A stretch of DNA of 64,000 nt from Nematostella vectensis (Eukaryota; Cnidaria; Anthozoa; Actiniaria; Edwardsiidae). The stretch lies in NCBI RefSeq assembly GCF_932526225.1, contig NC_064046.1, positions 2,604,001 through 2,668,000 on the forward strand. Reading direction: 5' to 3'. Within the stretch, counting starts at the first letter, position 1. Each line of letters starts with the position of its first letter. A program made the position numbers and the translations under genes. Of the stretch, positions 42,301 to 52,978 are shown piece by piece. Under the pieces are notes generated by a model. It was not told where the DNA came from and ran no database searches. It was given only the letters and a program-made list of their open reading frames with translations.

Positions 42301-45144
42301 TATTATTATGATTCTAATGATGATTATTATTATCTTCTCAGAACCATGACAAGACTATTGAGCTCATGAACAAGCTAATCAGCCAGGTAATGCAGTCGAC
42401 AAAACTTCCTACCCCCACCCCCCGCCCCCCTATGTGAAAAAAGTGTATCCTGTAAACGTTAAACATTCAATAAACCTTTGTCATTAGGTAGTATCAACAT
42501 GCGGTGCCCCACAGTCACCACGGGACCGGCTTCATAACATGGCTGTAGAGATAGCTGATAGGTGGGTAACCTGTGGTTTTGCCCTTAGCAAAGTCATGGT
42601 TCCATTTTAGGGCCATGCAGTGGAGCAGTGACTTAAGTTAGGTACCGTTTTTATGACTAATGAACAACTTTGATATATTCCTCCAACAAACATTGCTCTC
42701 TACAGGAAAACTAAACCCCTCTCATTTTTCTCTCTTCTTTTTTTATGTGATGTGTACCTGTTCGTCTTGCTCGTCCTGTGTTTGTTATTTCTGAAATTAT
42801 TGTAACTATATTTGCAACTATTATTGTAACTATTATTTAAGCTGAACCCGCCTAGATTAGCCTGTTCTATTAGCGGGTGAGCACATAAAAGAAAAAAATA
42901 ATGTATTTATGCACAATAAAGTTAGAAGTTTGAAGGTTTCTTTGGAGAAGTAAACTGCATTATGAAATAGAGGTATTGTTCAGTTGAAGCCATTTTTTTG
43001 AAAACGTTGGTGTTTTTTTGACCAGGGAGAGAAAGCAAATTTATTGTACGTTCGAGTATATGGTTGGAGCATCGTAAAATCCTTATTCTGCTATATATTT
43101 TATCTTGCTATTGTAATTTACAGATCTTTCATTTCTATCTATCTATTGATGTGACAGTTATGGTGGTTAAGTTTCCTTACAATGGTTTGTTGTTAGTTTG
43201 TGTGTATTTATTTATGGCTTACATGATGACGGATGTCCAGTGCTTTTTTGTTGCTTGATTTGTAGGTATCGTGCACAGGGCCACAACGCAAGCCAGAGCC
43301 GAATGAGCACCTTCTTTCTCTTACTAGACCTGATGCAATTCTTTGATCTCTACCACGGCAACCAGACCGACACTGCATTAGATGTAAGTCTCAAGTACTC
43401 CTGTAGTCCTTGGCATACTCTAGTTATACTAACTCTAGTCTCATACTCTCTTTATTTTGCAAGTAGCTTCACTTATATATAAAGGCTGTGTGGGGATCCC
43501 TTTATTGGACAAGGGTCCTGTCTGCAAGTTGTGCCTATACCAAGAGGCTTCCCTAAGCTGTTTTCAAATTTAAATATGCGGCCCTTGACCTGCGATCTCG
43601 TGCTACACCGATCTGCTCTCGAATTATCCCAAGTAAAAAACACCTTAGCTTTCAAAACGCTATAAAGGCACGCAAAGAGTATTCTATTTCCTATATTTAT
43701 TTTTACTCAAAACAGTACTAAACTTACATGTCTGCTGTCGGGTGATGTAGGTGATTCAGAAACTCAAGCTGGTACCACTAAGTAGTGAGACAGTTGAGGA
43801 GCGAGTTGCAGCGTTCAGACAGTACAACGATGAGGTGGGTAGCAAATCCTTGTCAAGGTAATGCCTAGACCTGGTCTAGACACACCCACTACACACCAAT
43901 TATTTTGTTGTCACACAGTAAAATGTTATGGTAATGCCTAGAGTTGGTCTAGACACACCCATTATTGCAATTTTTTAGACAGTACAATAATGTGTTTAAC
44001 AAATCCATTTCAGGGTAATGCCTAGAGTTGGAATAGACCCACCCATTATGCAGTCGACCCTCTTCTGACAAGAACCCCCTAAGAAGGCAGCTGTTTTAAC
44101 AACCAGTTTAGAGTACTTTGTATGCTTCCACTTCAAACAATGACATATGACTAAGTGTGAAACAAGACAACATGAAATCTTTCCGATAACTATTTATTTT
44201 AAAGACCAACAGCATTTGATAAACATCGTAGTTTTTATTATTCCGGATGATTGTGACTGCTTATAAGCTTTCCGAAAGTGCAGCCGAGTGCCCCTACGAT
44301 TAGAATTCTGTCTCGTAAGTCGTTTCACCAAATATGTTTACTCAATATTTGTTTTAGATTCGACGAGTTCTCCCTGATGTGTTGCTAGCGACAATGAATA
44401 TTCTTTACACTAAGTACCGTGGCACCAAGTAAGTCCACTGACCGATTAGATACATATACCTCAGTGATTTTTGTATTGTCGAGTACCATAAAACATATTA
44501 CGCTATTAAAGCTATCTAAAAAGGTACATGTCTATGTTAAATGAATAAACAAGACAAAAAGTAAGTTACGTGAGAGGGTATTGTTTGAACAAAACAAACA
44601 AAGAAGATTACCCCCTTGTAATTGTGTGCTTACAGGTCGAGCGGTCAAAGTCCTCTTTTGGACCGAAGGAGAGATGACGGTGGGATGGAGCAGGTAAGTT
44701 TACACCCTTCCAGAAACTTGTTTATAGTGTAATACCCTTCTGATGTCTTTTGTTTTCATGTAATACTCTTCTAATTTCTTGTGTCTCCATTTAATACACC
44801 TCTGATGTCTTGTGTTTTGTTAGAAAGGGGGCGTTTATTAAATCATTTACGGCACTGCCGTATTGTCAATTTCCACGCAGTAACTATCTCAAAGCGTGCG
44901 TATTTTGCGCTTCAACCGCAACCGTCCACCCCACACCACCCCACCTTGAGGGTATCCCCCTCAGGTGCCTGTATTACCCACCCCTCCCTGCCTCATTGAA
45001 CTGTATTTTGTTTGCTACTTCTAGTTGCGTATGATCTTACGTCGACAAGCTCGCTCCCTTCTCACCTTCGCGGGCCTCATCCCATACCGCATGCCAGGGG
45101 ACACTAACGCGCGTCTTGTCCAGATGGAGGTCCTTATGAACTAA
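30389..45144 (+). CDS. NUP93: Nuclear pore scaffold protein NUP93 (Nic96 family), complete
   Basis: Twenty-seven coding exons join in frame to 817 codons (human about 819): 30389-30558, 31388-31505, 32243-32305, 32684-32809, 33242-33316, 33635-33724, 34115-34191, 34445-34504, 34997-35129, 35330-35427, 35931-35990, 36112-36189, 36544-36631, 37045-37129, 37848-37924, 38419-38533, 39139-39265, 39862-39934, 41655-41699, 41871-41996, 42342-42386, 42488-42561, 43266-43383, 43751-43834, 44358-44428, 44636-44693, 45025-45144. All junctions are GT-AG. Recognisable blocks are the N-terminal [11 protein letters not shown] helix, [73 protein letters not shown] and the end [26 protein letters not shown]. 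The protein is the alpha-helical linker of the pore inner ring, binding NUP205/188 and NUP62 complexes. Tandem duplications touch exons 20, 24 and 27. Confidence 0.97.
30639..30893. mobile_element. MITE, TATACACCTATT family, copy 2 (NUP93 intron 1)
   Basis: The ends TACACCTATT / AATAGGTGTA are inverted. Internal TTGGCGAATGGCAGATGCAA matches the other two copies. Confidence 0.75.
31122..31299. mobile_element. MITE, CAGGGCYGTAGCAGG family, copy 1 (NUP93 intron 1)
   Basis: CAGGGCTGTAGCAGG at the left pairs with CCTGCTATGGCTCTG at the right. Its AATATTTT and GGAAATGACC blocks are shared with 52823-52978. A truncated relative lies at about 35700-35750. Confidence 0.75.
36742..36904. mobile_element. 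AGTACGCAGCT-family MITE, copy 2 (NUP93 intron 13)
   Basis: It is nearly identical to 5754-5922 in its interior, with inverted TAAGTACGCA ends. Confidence 0.8.
37208..37822 (+). repeat. Recent 306-bp tandem duplication in NUP93 intron 14
   Basis: Two adjacent copies, starting at about 37208 and 37514, differ at only a handful of positions (for example AAGTATGTC against AAGTCTGTC, GTTAAACATC against GTTACACATC). Confidence 0.9.
39986..40240. mobile_element. MITE, TATACACCTATT family, copy 3 (NUP93 intron 18)
   Basis: It has inverted TATACACCTATT ends. The interior GCAAATGGCAAATGG and TTTCGGTCGTAGAACTGCCA match copy 1. Confidence 0.75.
40241..41654. other. Rest of NUP93 intron 18, no recognised feature
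   Basis: It is the longest unique stretch in the gene. A 93-codon frame (40807-41088) has no recognisable domain, and I treat it as chance. Confidence 0.4.
41966..42248 (+). repeat. About 58-bp tandem array copying NUP93 exon-20 end plus donor
   Basis: The end of exon 20 (GAAGAGGCAATTCGTCTCTA TGACCTTGCCAAA) and its donor GTAAGTAACC are followed by four diverged copies of the same stretch. Two copies keep a canonical TTGCCAAG|GTAAGT (near 42055 and 42175), so the intron contains decoy donors. Confidence 0.8.
43810..44055 (+). repeat. Tandem copies of NUP93 exon-24 end and donor region
   Basis: AGACAGTACAACGATGAG|GTGGGT with downstream GGTAATGCCTAGACCTGGTC and ACACCCACTA recurs from about 43975 as AGACAGTACAATAATGTG and GGTAATGCCTAGAGTTGGAA. 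A partial middle copy lies at 43918-43960. The unit is roughly 75 bp. Confidence 0.75.
44694..44822 (+). repeat. 32-bp tandem repeat after NUP93 exon 26 donor
   Basis: GTAATACCCTTCTGATGTCT, GTAATACTCTTCTAATTTCT and TTAATACACCTCTGATGTCT repeat with a period of about 32 bp, starting within 40 bp of the donor. Confidence 0.7.
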
Positions 45145-45389
45145 ACATGAAGACCAGCCAAGCTCGACCCCAGATAAGACCTTAAACACCAGATGGAGGT
45201 CCTTATGAACTAAACATGAAGACCAGCCCAGCTCGACGCCAGATAAGACCTTAAACACCAGATGGAGGTCCTTATGAACTAAACATGAAGACCAGCCCAG
45301 CTCGACGCCAGATAAGACCTTAAACACCAGATATAGGTCCTTATGAACTAAACATGAAGACCAGCCCAGCTCGACCCCAGATAAGACCT
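45121..45389 (+). repeat. 69-bp tandem array including the NUP93 stop codon
   Basis: The last 24 coding bases (CAGATGGAGGTCCTTATGAA CTAA) and the first 45 bases of the 3' UTR form a 69-bp unit repeated about 3.9 times (starts 45121, 45190, 45259, 45328), differing at very few bases. The reading stops in the first copy, so only UTR is affected. Confidence 0.9.
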
Positions 45390-45850
45390 ACACTAGTCAA
45401 CCACACATTTGTTATTTTTATTCCACGTTGAAAGACAAACAATGTGAAGAAATCTCGAAAAAGACATCTGAAAGTAAGGATCTATACCCTATTTACCAAA
45501 TCCAATCTTAAATATCGCAAAAGCTTTCCCAAAATAGCCGATTTAAGTGTGTGTTATCTCACACTCCTGTGCTAGGATGACAAGAGCGCAGCTGAGAGAC
45601 GTTTTAAACAGATATTCTTATACCTGTCATATTTTCAATGTTGGAGCTAGACAATAATAATATTTCATGCAGATTTAGCCAATGAAAGGTCGACATAGCA
45701 AAAAGTGGTGTCCATCGCGTGAACAGAGGCTTAGTGTTATCATGTCTACATTGTTCTCTCTTGCATAAGCTCATTCAAAGACTGGGTCTTTCCATTTGTA
45801 ATTAGGCTCTGTACGGAAAATAAAACAAAATCATTTATATTTCCATTCTG
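45390..45850. other. Intergenic stretch between convergent genes
   Basis: It probably holds the NUP93 3' UTR end: AATAAA at about 45821 on the plus strand. I see no other feature. Confidence 0.4.
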
Positions 45851-45852
45851 TG

Positions 45853-46398
45853 CTATATAGCGTATTCGGCGTTTACTTTCGATAACTCTAAATCTTGATA
45901 CTCGCCAGGCTTGCTATAATCACGGCATTCGTTTGTCAGCGGTTTTCGTGACAAGGGGCTCAAACTCGTGTATAAAGTGTTTGTCGACGGGTATATCTTT
46001 TTGTAGGGGGCATCCTTTGGAAAGTGACTGCTGCCTCGTCTGGGCGCAGCGACCTCATGCAATGTGGCGGCAGTACCTGGCGCGCCCATAGTGTTAAATT
46101 CGTCGGTTAAATCGTTGCGTGGAGCTTGTGAGTTTTCATAGTAAGCGCTGTTCTGGGAGCTCGTTTCGCCCCCCTGATCCAGCGAAAGATGATCGGGTTC
46201 TCCACCCATTTCATTATGTGGTGCTTGTATTATGGCTAAGAACCCTTCAGCGATTTCGTTTTCACCATCCACTTGCGTATAATCGTAACCTCCATTTCTC
46301 ATTGATTCACTACCGTCCATGGCTTTTTCTGGCAACCCGTGCCCGCTGTTATTTCTACGCTCAGTCTCCTCACTGTTGTAATCAATGGTCTCGTACAT
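45853..46398 (-). CDS. Tyrosine-rich cytoplasmic-tail-like protein or terminal exon
   Basis: The frame has 181 codons, with ATG at 46398 and TAG at 45853-45855. Just upstream an AG (ACAACAG|GG) could be an acceptor, so this may be a last exon. The product is hydrophilic with many Tyr in short acidic or hydrophobic contexts (MYETIDYN, GGYDYTQV, AYYENSQ, GEYQDLEL, AEYAI), as in phosphotyrosine-signalling tails; YxxI/L/V spacing fits SH2-docking sites. There is no signal peptide, membrane segment or kinase fold. It lies on the same strand and downstream of the Eph-like exons and may be their 3' end, but no transmembrane exon was found between them. Confidence 0.55.
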   Translation of the reverse strand: MYETIDYNSEETERRNNSGHGLPEKAMDGSESMRNGGYDYTQVDGENEIAEGFLAIIQAPHNEMGGEPDHLSLDQGGETSSQNSAYYENSQAPRNDLTDEFNTMGAPGTAATLHEVAAPRRGSSHFPKDAPYKKIYPSTNTLYTSLSPLSRKPLTNECRDYSKPGEYQDLELSKVNAEYAI

Positions 46399-46427
46399 TC
46401 CCTCTTCGCCCTGTTGTTAATTCTATT

Positions 46428-46700
46428 CAGGGGTGGATCCAGACTGATTCAACTGATTCCAATGAATCACTCAAAATCCCAGAAAAATGTTTTTTTGTAG
46501 ATGTGAATTTTAGAACGTTCAATAGAAATAAACACCCATCTGTTGTCTGTAATTTAAACACTACTAGACCTGCTTTGTGGGTTGTTTCGCTGTTATTTCC
46601 TTTAGCACTTGGACAGCATTTCCGGTCCCCCCACGGGAAATATTGTTCCTGATGGTGAGTGATAAATCTAGTTTGGGGGAGGGGAAGCAAGCGAAGCATT
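46428..46700. mobile_element. Possible transposon end, CAGGGGTGGATCCAG
   Basis: CAGGGGTGGATCCAG resembles the terminus CAGGGGCGGATCCAG of the element at 57216-58728. The opposite end was not found. Confidence 0.35.
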
Positions 46701-47660
46701 GCTTCACAAAATGCAGACGTTTCTCGTGGAGAGCCTGTCTGCCGAAAAGAGGAGTGTTATCCTTTTGATTATGGTGTAGAATTTGATCGAATTCAGATCC
46801 CGAGAAGTTGGAATTAATGATGAAAGTGTGGCGACCGGACGATAGCTCTTTCGAATTCTCTATGAAGTTATGGCAATGGAAAGTGGTCGCCCTCGTAAGT
46901 GAATACATAATGTTTTTAGCAAAACCCCCGGACAGTGTATTCTTAGTATATTAATGGCATTTTTGTTTGCCGTGTGTTTTATTTGGGAAGATTTTCGACT
47001 ATTATTTGGAATCAGTCAACTTTAGGCCTGCATCCCTCCCTGTTATTTGTTGCTGACGCGAGTTGTCTTGGTCATTTGGCATTTGCATTCCTATGACAAT
47101 CAACAGATATGATTTTAACCACAGTCAGCTTTTTTTTATTGTGGAAAGCCCTTAGTTTAAAAGACTTGGAAAAGAAAAGAAATAAAATGAAATTGTTTGC
47201 AGTAATGCCCTGCACTCTTATCTTCGTATTTTCAAGTGTGAGTGGTTGGACATTTTGACATAAACCTAAACAGAGTTCGCGCGCCCATGCCGTTATGTCA
47301 CTAGTGTGCACAAGGCATAACAGTTATTGTGCGTGTATTAGCGGACTGAGACTGTTCCCGAAAGCTTGTTTTAATGTTCCTTACGACAGGTAATTTACAA
47401 GACATGTACCTAATTTTGATTGGCTCAACATCTTTTCTTAAAAAAATGCCTTTTACATAATGGCATTAAGTGAAAAAGCTCACTCTTAATACCAAAATAC
47501 TACAGAGCCTTGCTTACTCAAAAGATTGGGGGAGGGAGGATAAAAGTCAGTTCGAATTAGTAGGAGTTTACAGGGTAAACTTGAAATATTCTGTCATCTC
47601 ACCTTATCAAGGCTACATAAGCATAATCCTAGCTTTCTCAGTTATCACATAGACTTGTAC
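46700..47660. other. Stretch without confirmed exon
   Basis: Open frames on both strands around 46564-46908 look weakly coding, but none gives FN3, membrane or kinase motifs. A Tigger-like trace sits near 47500-47570. I cannot assign a gene. Confidence 0.4.
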
Positions 47661-47664
47661 ATAC

Positions 47665-50600
47665 TTCCACATCCCCCTGTCTGTCACTTTGTTTAAATCA
47701 GCCACTGTGTAAACCCTAAACATATATTTCGTTTCTGGTGAAAGCCCAGCTACTGTAGCTTTTGTTTAAGCCAAACCACTTTTTACAGGGTCATACTTGA
47801 TTTTCTCTCCACATTGAATTACACTTCTGTTGTCATCGCCATCAGTGCATACAAAGCAACCTATCGTAAATGTTATCTTCATTTTGGTAAGATTTGCCCA
47901 GGTTAACAGCACGGCTGTAGAGTTCAGTGCTGTTGCATTTACATAGTAGGGCCCTTTAGGCAGTGCTATAAAAGAGAATAGAAATTGACCAAATTTAACT
48001 TAAAATAAAGCTGCTGTTTTAAAGGACTCCAGATTACTTAGGTTTAAAATATTATCAGGAAGTAAATTCCATGCTCTAATTGCTCTAGGAAAATAAGAAT
48101 AATTAAAGGAAAGAATATTCGAGTGCAATTGTTGAAAGCTAAGTGAGTGCCTCCGAGTAGATCGATTTGTCGGAATGGCACAGCTAGGGAGAGGACAAGC
48201 CACAAGATTATTATAAAATTTATACAGTAGTACTATTTGATGGTAAAGTCGCCTTATTTCCAATGTGTCCCAGTTTAGCTGGTTAACCAGTTCAGATGAT
48301 CTTGCTTGGTAGTCATAATTGTTGCAGACAAAACGAGCAGCGTTCTTCTGAACTTGCTCCAACCGCAAAACATCTGTGTCAGTGACTCAGGGACTCCAAG
48401 ATGTTGACGCATACTCAAGCATCGGTCTAACTAGGGAGAGGTACGCACGTTCCTCAACTGCAGGGGCACAGGGTTTTAAAGTTCTTCTGATCGCACCCAG
48501 TGTTCTGTTGGCCTTTGTAGCTATTTTGGCACAGAGAGGGCCCCAGCGCAGTTGCTCATTACACTGTACTCCTAGGTAATCTTGATCTTATACTTGGGCA
48601 AAGGACTCCGTACTTGCTGTATACCGATAACATGACGGTCTCCGCTTCTTGGTGACTGACAACAAGTAACACTTGGTTACATTAAACTCCATCTGCCAAG
48701 CTGCTGATCAGTCAAGTACATTATCCAGATCATCTTGAAGTGCAGTATGGTCATCCATGGATGTGATTGGGCGGTATATGATGGTGTCATCTGCAAATAG
48801 CCTGATTTGAGAATTTGATGCTTTACAGATATTGTTGATATACAACAAAAAGAGGGTCGGTCCCAGTACGGAACCTTGTGGTACTCCTGATGTTACTTGT
48901 ACTTTATCAGAGTGGGTGCCATTGACTGCCACATACTGGGACCTCTAAGATTTAAGAAACCAGATATCCAAGCAAATGTTTTTCCCCTGATGCCATAATA
49001 AGAGAGCTTTTTCAAAAGCTTTGGGTGTGACACTTTGTCAAAAGCTTTACTGTAGTCTAGGAGCAGAGCACGGTTGCCCAGTCATGAAATGTAAGGACTA
49101 GTTGGGTCTCACAAGACAAACCCGCACGAAAGCCATGTTGAAATATTGATAGTATGTTGTTAGATGATATGTGTTTGTTCAGATGGCTGAGAACAATGTG
49201 TTCCATCATCTTGCAGCTGATACAGGTAAGAGAGATAGGGCGATAGGTAGATCTTTAGCTGATTTTTTATGTATTGGGACGACCATCACATTTAGCCAAA
49301 TAGCTGGTAAGGTTCCCTCATTGTAGCTTTGGTTGAAAATAAAGCACAGCATCCCGGAAAGTTCCTTTGCCAGATCTCGTAACACACAGGGAGAGATACC
49401 ATCAGGGCCACTGCTCTTGGATACATTTAGTCCAGCAAGTTGTTTGTGGACACCAGCCTGAGTAAATATGATATCTTGGATTGAAGTACATGTGGTAGGA
49501 CCAAGGTCAGGAGAAGCACCATTGTCCTGTGTGAAAACACTCTCAAAATACTTATTTAATGCCTCAGCTTTGTCCTTATCCGAAATATACATTGAGTCAC
49601 CTTGACGCAAAGTAGGTATACTGCAGCTTTAGCGTGTTTGACATAGCTCCAGAATTTTTTAGGGTTTGATTCCAAACTTCCACCAATCACAGTATTTAGG
49701 TAGTAGTTATAAGATGATTTAAGTAATTTCACCACAAAGTTTCTCTGGCAGCGATAGGCACACCAGGCTTTGGAATTTTTGTTGTTGGTTTTCAGTGCTT
49801 TGGACAAGAGGCGGTCCCGCTTACGCATTTGTCTTTTTACTGATTTGGTTATCCATGGGAGGGACTTTTTTGACTTTGTAAACTTGTGTGGAATATGTGT
49901 CTCTACTGTGGATTTCAACCTGTCTTCAAAGAAGGACCAATTTTCTTCTAAGGATCTTTCTGTGCAATGGCGGGAGAATTCTTCAGCAGCTCTAGCCATT
50001 TCCTGTTGGAGAGCCTCAATGTCCATTTTCTTGTAGAGGTAAACTTTATGAGGAGGACTCTTGATACGTTTTGCTCTGGTGTTAACTTGACGATATTATG
50101 GTCACTCATCCTTTGGTGGATAGTAATATCAGATACAAGAGCTGGTGAGGATGATAACACAAGATCCAAGGTCTTTAGAGAAGCTGGACGTGTTGGTTTT
50201 GTTACAAATTGAGTAAATACATTGTTTGAAATCAGATCTAAAAGTTTCTGCATCATAGCTGCTGTTACATGATTTGTAGGAGATGGTGGATCACTTTGCC
50301 AGTCTATGTCGCCACAGTTAAATTCACCACTTATCACGATATTCGGATAAGACTTGTTGTTTTGCGAGAAAACCTTAAAAATAGACTCTTGCAGGTGGTC
50401 CAAGCGGCTACTAGGAGCTTCCGGGGGCTTATAGAACGCGCAAATGTAAACAGTTTTTGTATTGGAGCAGCGTATAACCGCCCACAAAGATTCATCCTCT
50501 GGGTTTGTGGCTATGGTTGGTAGCTCGTATGATGGAATGTCGCGTTTTACAGCAATAAAAAGTCCTTCTCCATCACTTCCAGATCGGTATTTTCTAAAGA

Positions 50601-50887
50601 CGTTATAATCTGATGGAAATCCCGCCGCTGAAGGGGAAGTATCTCTTTTTGGTGTCTTCTTGTACATTCTGTTAACCAAGTGTTTACCACCTTGCTGAAC
50701 TTCCTATGAATTCACATATGAATACTGTACTTACCTCTACAAGGTAATGTTATATTACAACTGGAAAGACGGACGTAGCCATTATTGCAGACACATTGCG
50801 TTTTAAGGGTGTTGGGTTCCGATCGGTCAGGACAGAACTGACAGACTGTGTTACTCAGAGTGGACTTAAAATTTCCTGGGGCGCAGC
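47665..50887 (-). pseudogene. Eph-receptor-like ectodomain exons (Cys-rich GCC and first FN3), in-frame stop
   Basis: Two minus-strand exons fit the Eph receptor ectodomain. Exon 50887-50735 (153 nt, phase 1-1) encodes CAPGNFKSTLSNTVCQFCPD, then CVCNNGYVR and LPC, the Eph cysteine-rich motif. Exon 47965-47665 (301 nt) encodes ALPKGPYYVNATALNSTAVL, then GCFVCTDGDDN, CGEKIKYDP and AGLSPETKYMFRVYTV, the first FN3 domain including the Eph-type paired cysteines. A TAA at 47766-47768 interrupts the FN3 frame two codons before TKATVAGL. The gene may be a pseudogene, a soluble truncated receptor, or this allele may carry a nonsense change. Ligand-binding, membrane and kinase exons were not found in the window. 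The intron between the exons is filled by a LINE. Confidence 0.75.
47985..50700 (-). mobile_element. CR1/L2-like LINE, decayed, filling an Eph-like intron
   Basis: Minus-strand coding pieces in order: AP endonuclease (50679-49948; FIAVKRDIPSYE, NIVISGEFNCGDIDW, LDLVLSS, RMSDHNIV), linker (50026-49556), RT start (49610-49206; GPDGISPCVLRDLA), RT core (48932-48708; [20 protein letters not shown] with FADDT), and C-terminus (48368-48000; EQVQKNAARFVCNNY, RAIRAWNLLPDNIL). The frame changes at least four times. The start of the endonuclease is missing. The 3' end lies about 20-30 bp from the FN3 exon acceptor and the 5' end about 35 bp from the upstream donor. Confidence 0.93.
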
Positions 50888-51067
50888 CTGAAAGATTAAA
50901 AAAAAAAACACTTATCTACCCCTCCTTCTCATACTTTGGAGGTAATATCCAGTGCAAATGTTCGAATTATCTTTTAGATCTAGCCTATAATGTTGATTAT
51001 CTTTGCTATGCAGATATGAGTTTACAAGATCAACTATATCTATGAGCATGGTTTTGTGAGTGCTGTT

Positions 51068-51097
51068 AGAATTCCTTTATTCCTCTAAAGGAATTCT
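51068..51097. repeat. Perfect 12-bp-arm palindrome
   Basis: AGAATTCCTTTA and its exact complement are separated by 6 bases. Confidence 0.8.
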
Positions 51098-51109
51098 GAT
51101 GAAGATGAT

Positions 51110-51430
51110 CACTATGTTGATAATGATTATTAATTGTGATCATTGGTGATAATTATAACAATGTTTAAGATGTTGACAACCTATAATCAGTGACATTGAT
51201 GATGATGACTACTGTTGGTTGGTGATGACGATAAAGTTGCTAACGATATTTGATGATGGTGATGATGGCTAAAACTGAAGATGATGTTTAATGGTGATGA
51301 TATTATGGTATTATGGTTGATACTTATGATGTTATGATTGATGCTGATGATATTTGATGGTGATGACATGATTGTGATTGACAGTGATGAATTGTGATGA
51401 TGATGATTGATTGCGACAATTTGATTATTT
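51110..51430. repeat. GATGAT-type low-complexity tract
   Basis: It is built from interrupted (TGA/GAT)n and GTGATGATG motifs; no coding sequence is supported. Confidence 0.7.
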
Positions 51431-51859
51431 TCTATATCACCAAGTGAATTTTTTTAATTCTTTAGCTGTGCAATTGTTTGTCTTTTAGTTAGTGTACTTG
51501 TGTTTAAGACCATGTGGCATGAAATGTAATGATGAGATTGGTACACCTTATACCTAGTTGTAAACAGAAAGAGGGCAGAGGTTAGCCTTCGCATTGCAAG
51601 TTTCATATTTGTGTAATATCTGTGTGTAATATCTGGCATTTATTTGTCAACAGTTTAACAATTACTGTTTGCCTGTTACATTCTTTTTAAAGGCATCGTG
51701 TCCTTATTTGGAGAGCCACGCACTGTGTATGTCATAGTTGTTGTGTTGTAATAAATGAGTTCTGTCCGCATTCATTGTGAGAAGACGTTCTGAGTTCGCT
51801 CTCCCTCCCTCCAAACCATCCTAAGAACCGACCTTAAATCCACCCGGTCACATCTGTGG

Positions 51860-52090
51860 TCTTCTTTCTACAGCTTGTCTGGTCTTTCTACAGCTTGTCT
51901 GGTCTTTCTACAGCTTGTCTGTGGTCTTTCTACAGCTTGTCTGTGGTCTTTCTACAGCTTGTCTGTGGTCTTTCTACAGCTTGTCTGTGGTCTTTCTACA
52001 GCTTGTCTGGTCTTTCTACAGCTTGTCTGTGGTCTTTCTACAGCTTGTCTGGTCTTTCTACAGCTTGTCTGATCTTTCTTCAGCTTTTCT
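51860..52090 (+). repeat. 20/22-bp minisatellite, GGTCTTTCTACAGCTTGTCT
   Basis: About eleven units of GGTCTTTCTACAGCTTGTCT alternate with units carrying an extra GT. Open frames across it are artefacts of the repeat. Confidence 0.9.
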
Positions 52091-52169
52091 GTAGGCTAGT
52101 TATTTTATTTAGTTGTATCAAGGATAAGCCAGCTCTCAAAATCGAAAAAGAATCCGAGGAAATATTGTG

Positions 52170-52430
52170 TAGTTCCAGAAAATTTCCATCCCCCCTCCCA
52201 CCCCCATTAAGGGGATTGGACATTCCGGAGGGAGGGGGGGGGGGGGTTCAAACGCCCAGGAATTTCCAGAGGGGAGGAGGGGGGGGGGGGGTAAATGCCC
52301 TTTTTCCTTGGCAGTTACTGTAATTTTTTCCAGCGGGTTGGAAATTCCAGAGGGGTGGGGTCATACCCCCGACCCCCTCAATGGGGGGGGGGGGGGGGGG
52401 GGGGGGTGGTATGGATATTTTCTGGAACTA
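52170..52430. mobile_element. Complete 261-bp MITE of the TAGTTCCAGAAAATWTCCAT family
   Basis: Both ends are present and inverted. The interior has long G and C runs and the AGGAATTTCCAGAGGGGAGG motif. It shares termini with the 4.2-kb foldback element at 25748-29992, of which it may be a non-autonomous relative. Confidence 0.85.
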
Positions 52431-52822
52431 CTTATTGAAACTTTAATCTGATTCGCTGCTAACAGAAAATCTGTCCGACGAGAGATTTTCATTTCCTTAA
52501 TGTCCTCCACCATAAAAAAGCCACGAACCTGAGAATAGGACGTATCCGCAGAAACAGACACATCAACAGTGAAGCGTAAAAGCAGACAATCCGGTATATT
52601 TCGTCCTATTTGCGTCCTTCCGCGACGCGCTATGTCTTTTTCATGACTGTTTCATGCTCTGTTTCATGCTCACCATATCAGAAAGCTTCCTCGTCCCCAG
52701 TCATCTAGATCTGATCGAGAGGGTTGTGGGGCTTTTACCATGGATTAGCTGAGACCGAGGCTTAGACCACGGGCTTCAGGATAATTTTACTCCATTCTAA
52801 TTCCATTTTATTTAATACCTCG
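52431..52822. other. Stretch without recognised feature
   Basis: Only short frames occur here; I see no gene or RNA. Confidence 0.4.
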
Positions 52823-52978
52823 CAGGGCCGTAGCAGGGGGTGGGGCACTGGGGGGACGTGCCAATATTTTCAAAAATTATAGGGAAATGATCAGTAGGGA
52901 CGTGGCCGTGTCCCCCCAATATTTTCTTAATGTTTCTGTGTTGGGCCCTCCCCCCACCACTGGCCTGCTACGGCCCTG
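52823..52978. mobile_element. MITE, CAGGGCYGTAGCAGG family, copy 2
   Basis: CAGGGCCGTAGCAGG at the left and CCTGCTACGGCCCTG at the right are perfect inverted copies. The interior matches 31122-31299. Confidence 0.85.

Noticed and set aside
45037-45327. Minus-strand frame repeating [20 protein letters not shown]
   Set aside because: It is a reading of the 69-bp array at the NUP93 3' end on the opposite strand.
47766-47768. In-frame stop in the Eph-like exon read as selenocysteine
   Set aside because: The codon is TAA, not TGA, and the site is not a redox position.
51856-52323. Plus-strand frame repeating SFYSLSVVFLQLVCGLSTAC
   Set aside because: Artefact of the 20/22-bp minisatellite followed by a MITE.
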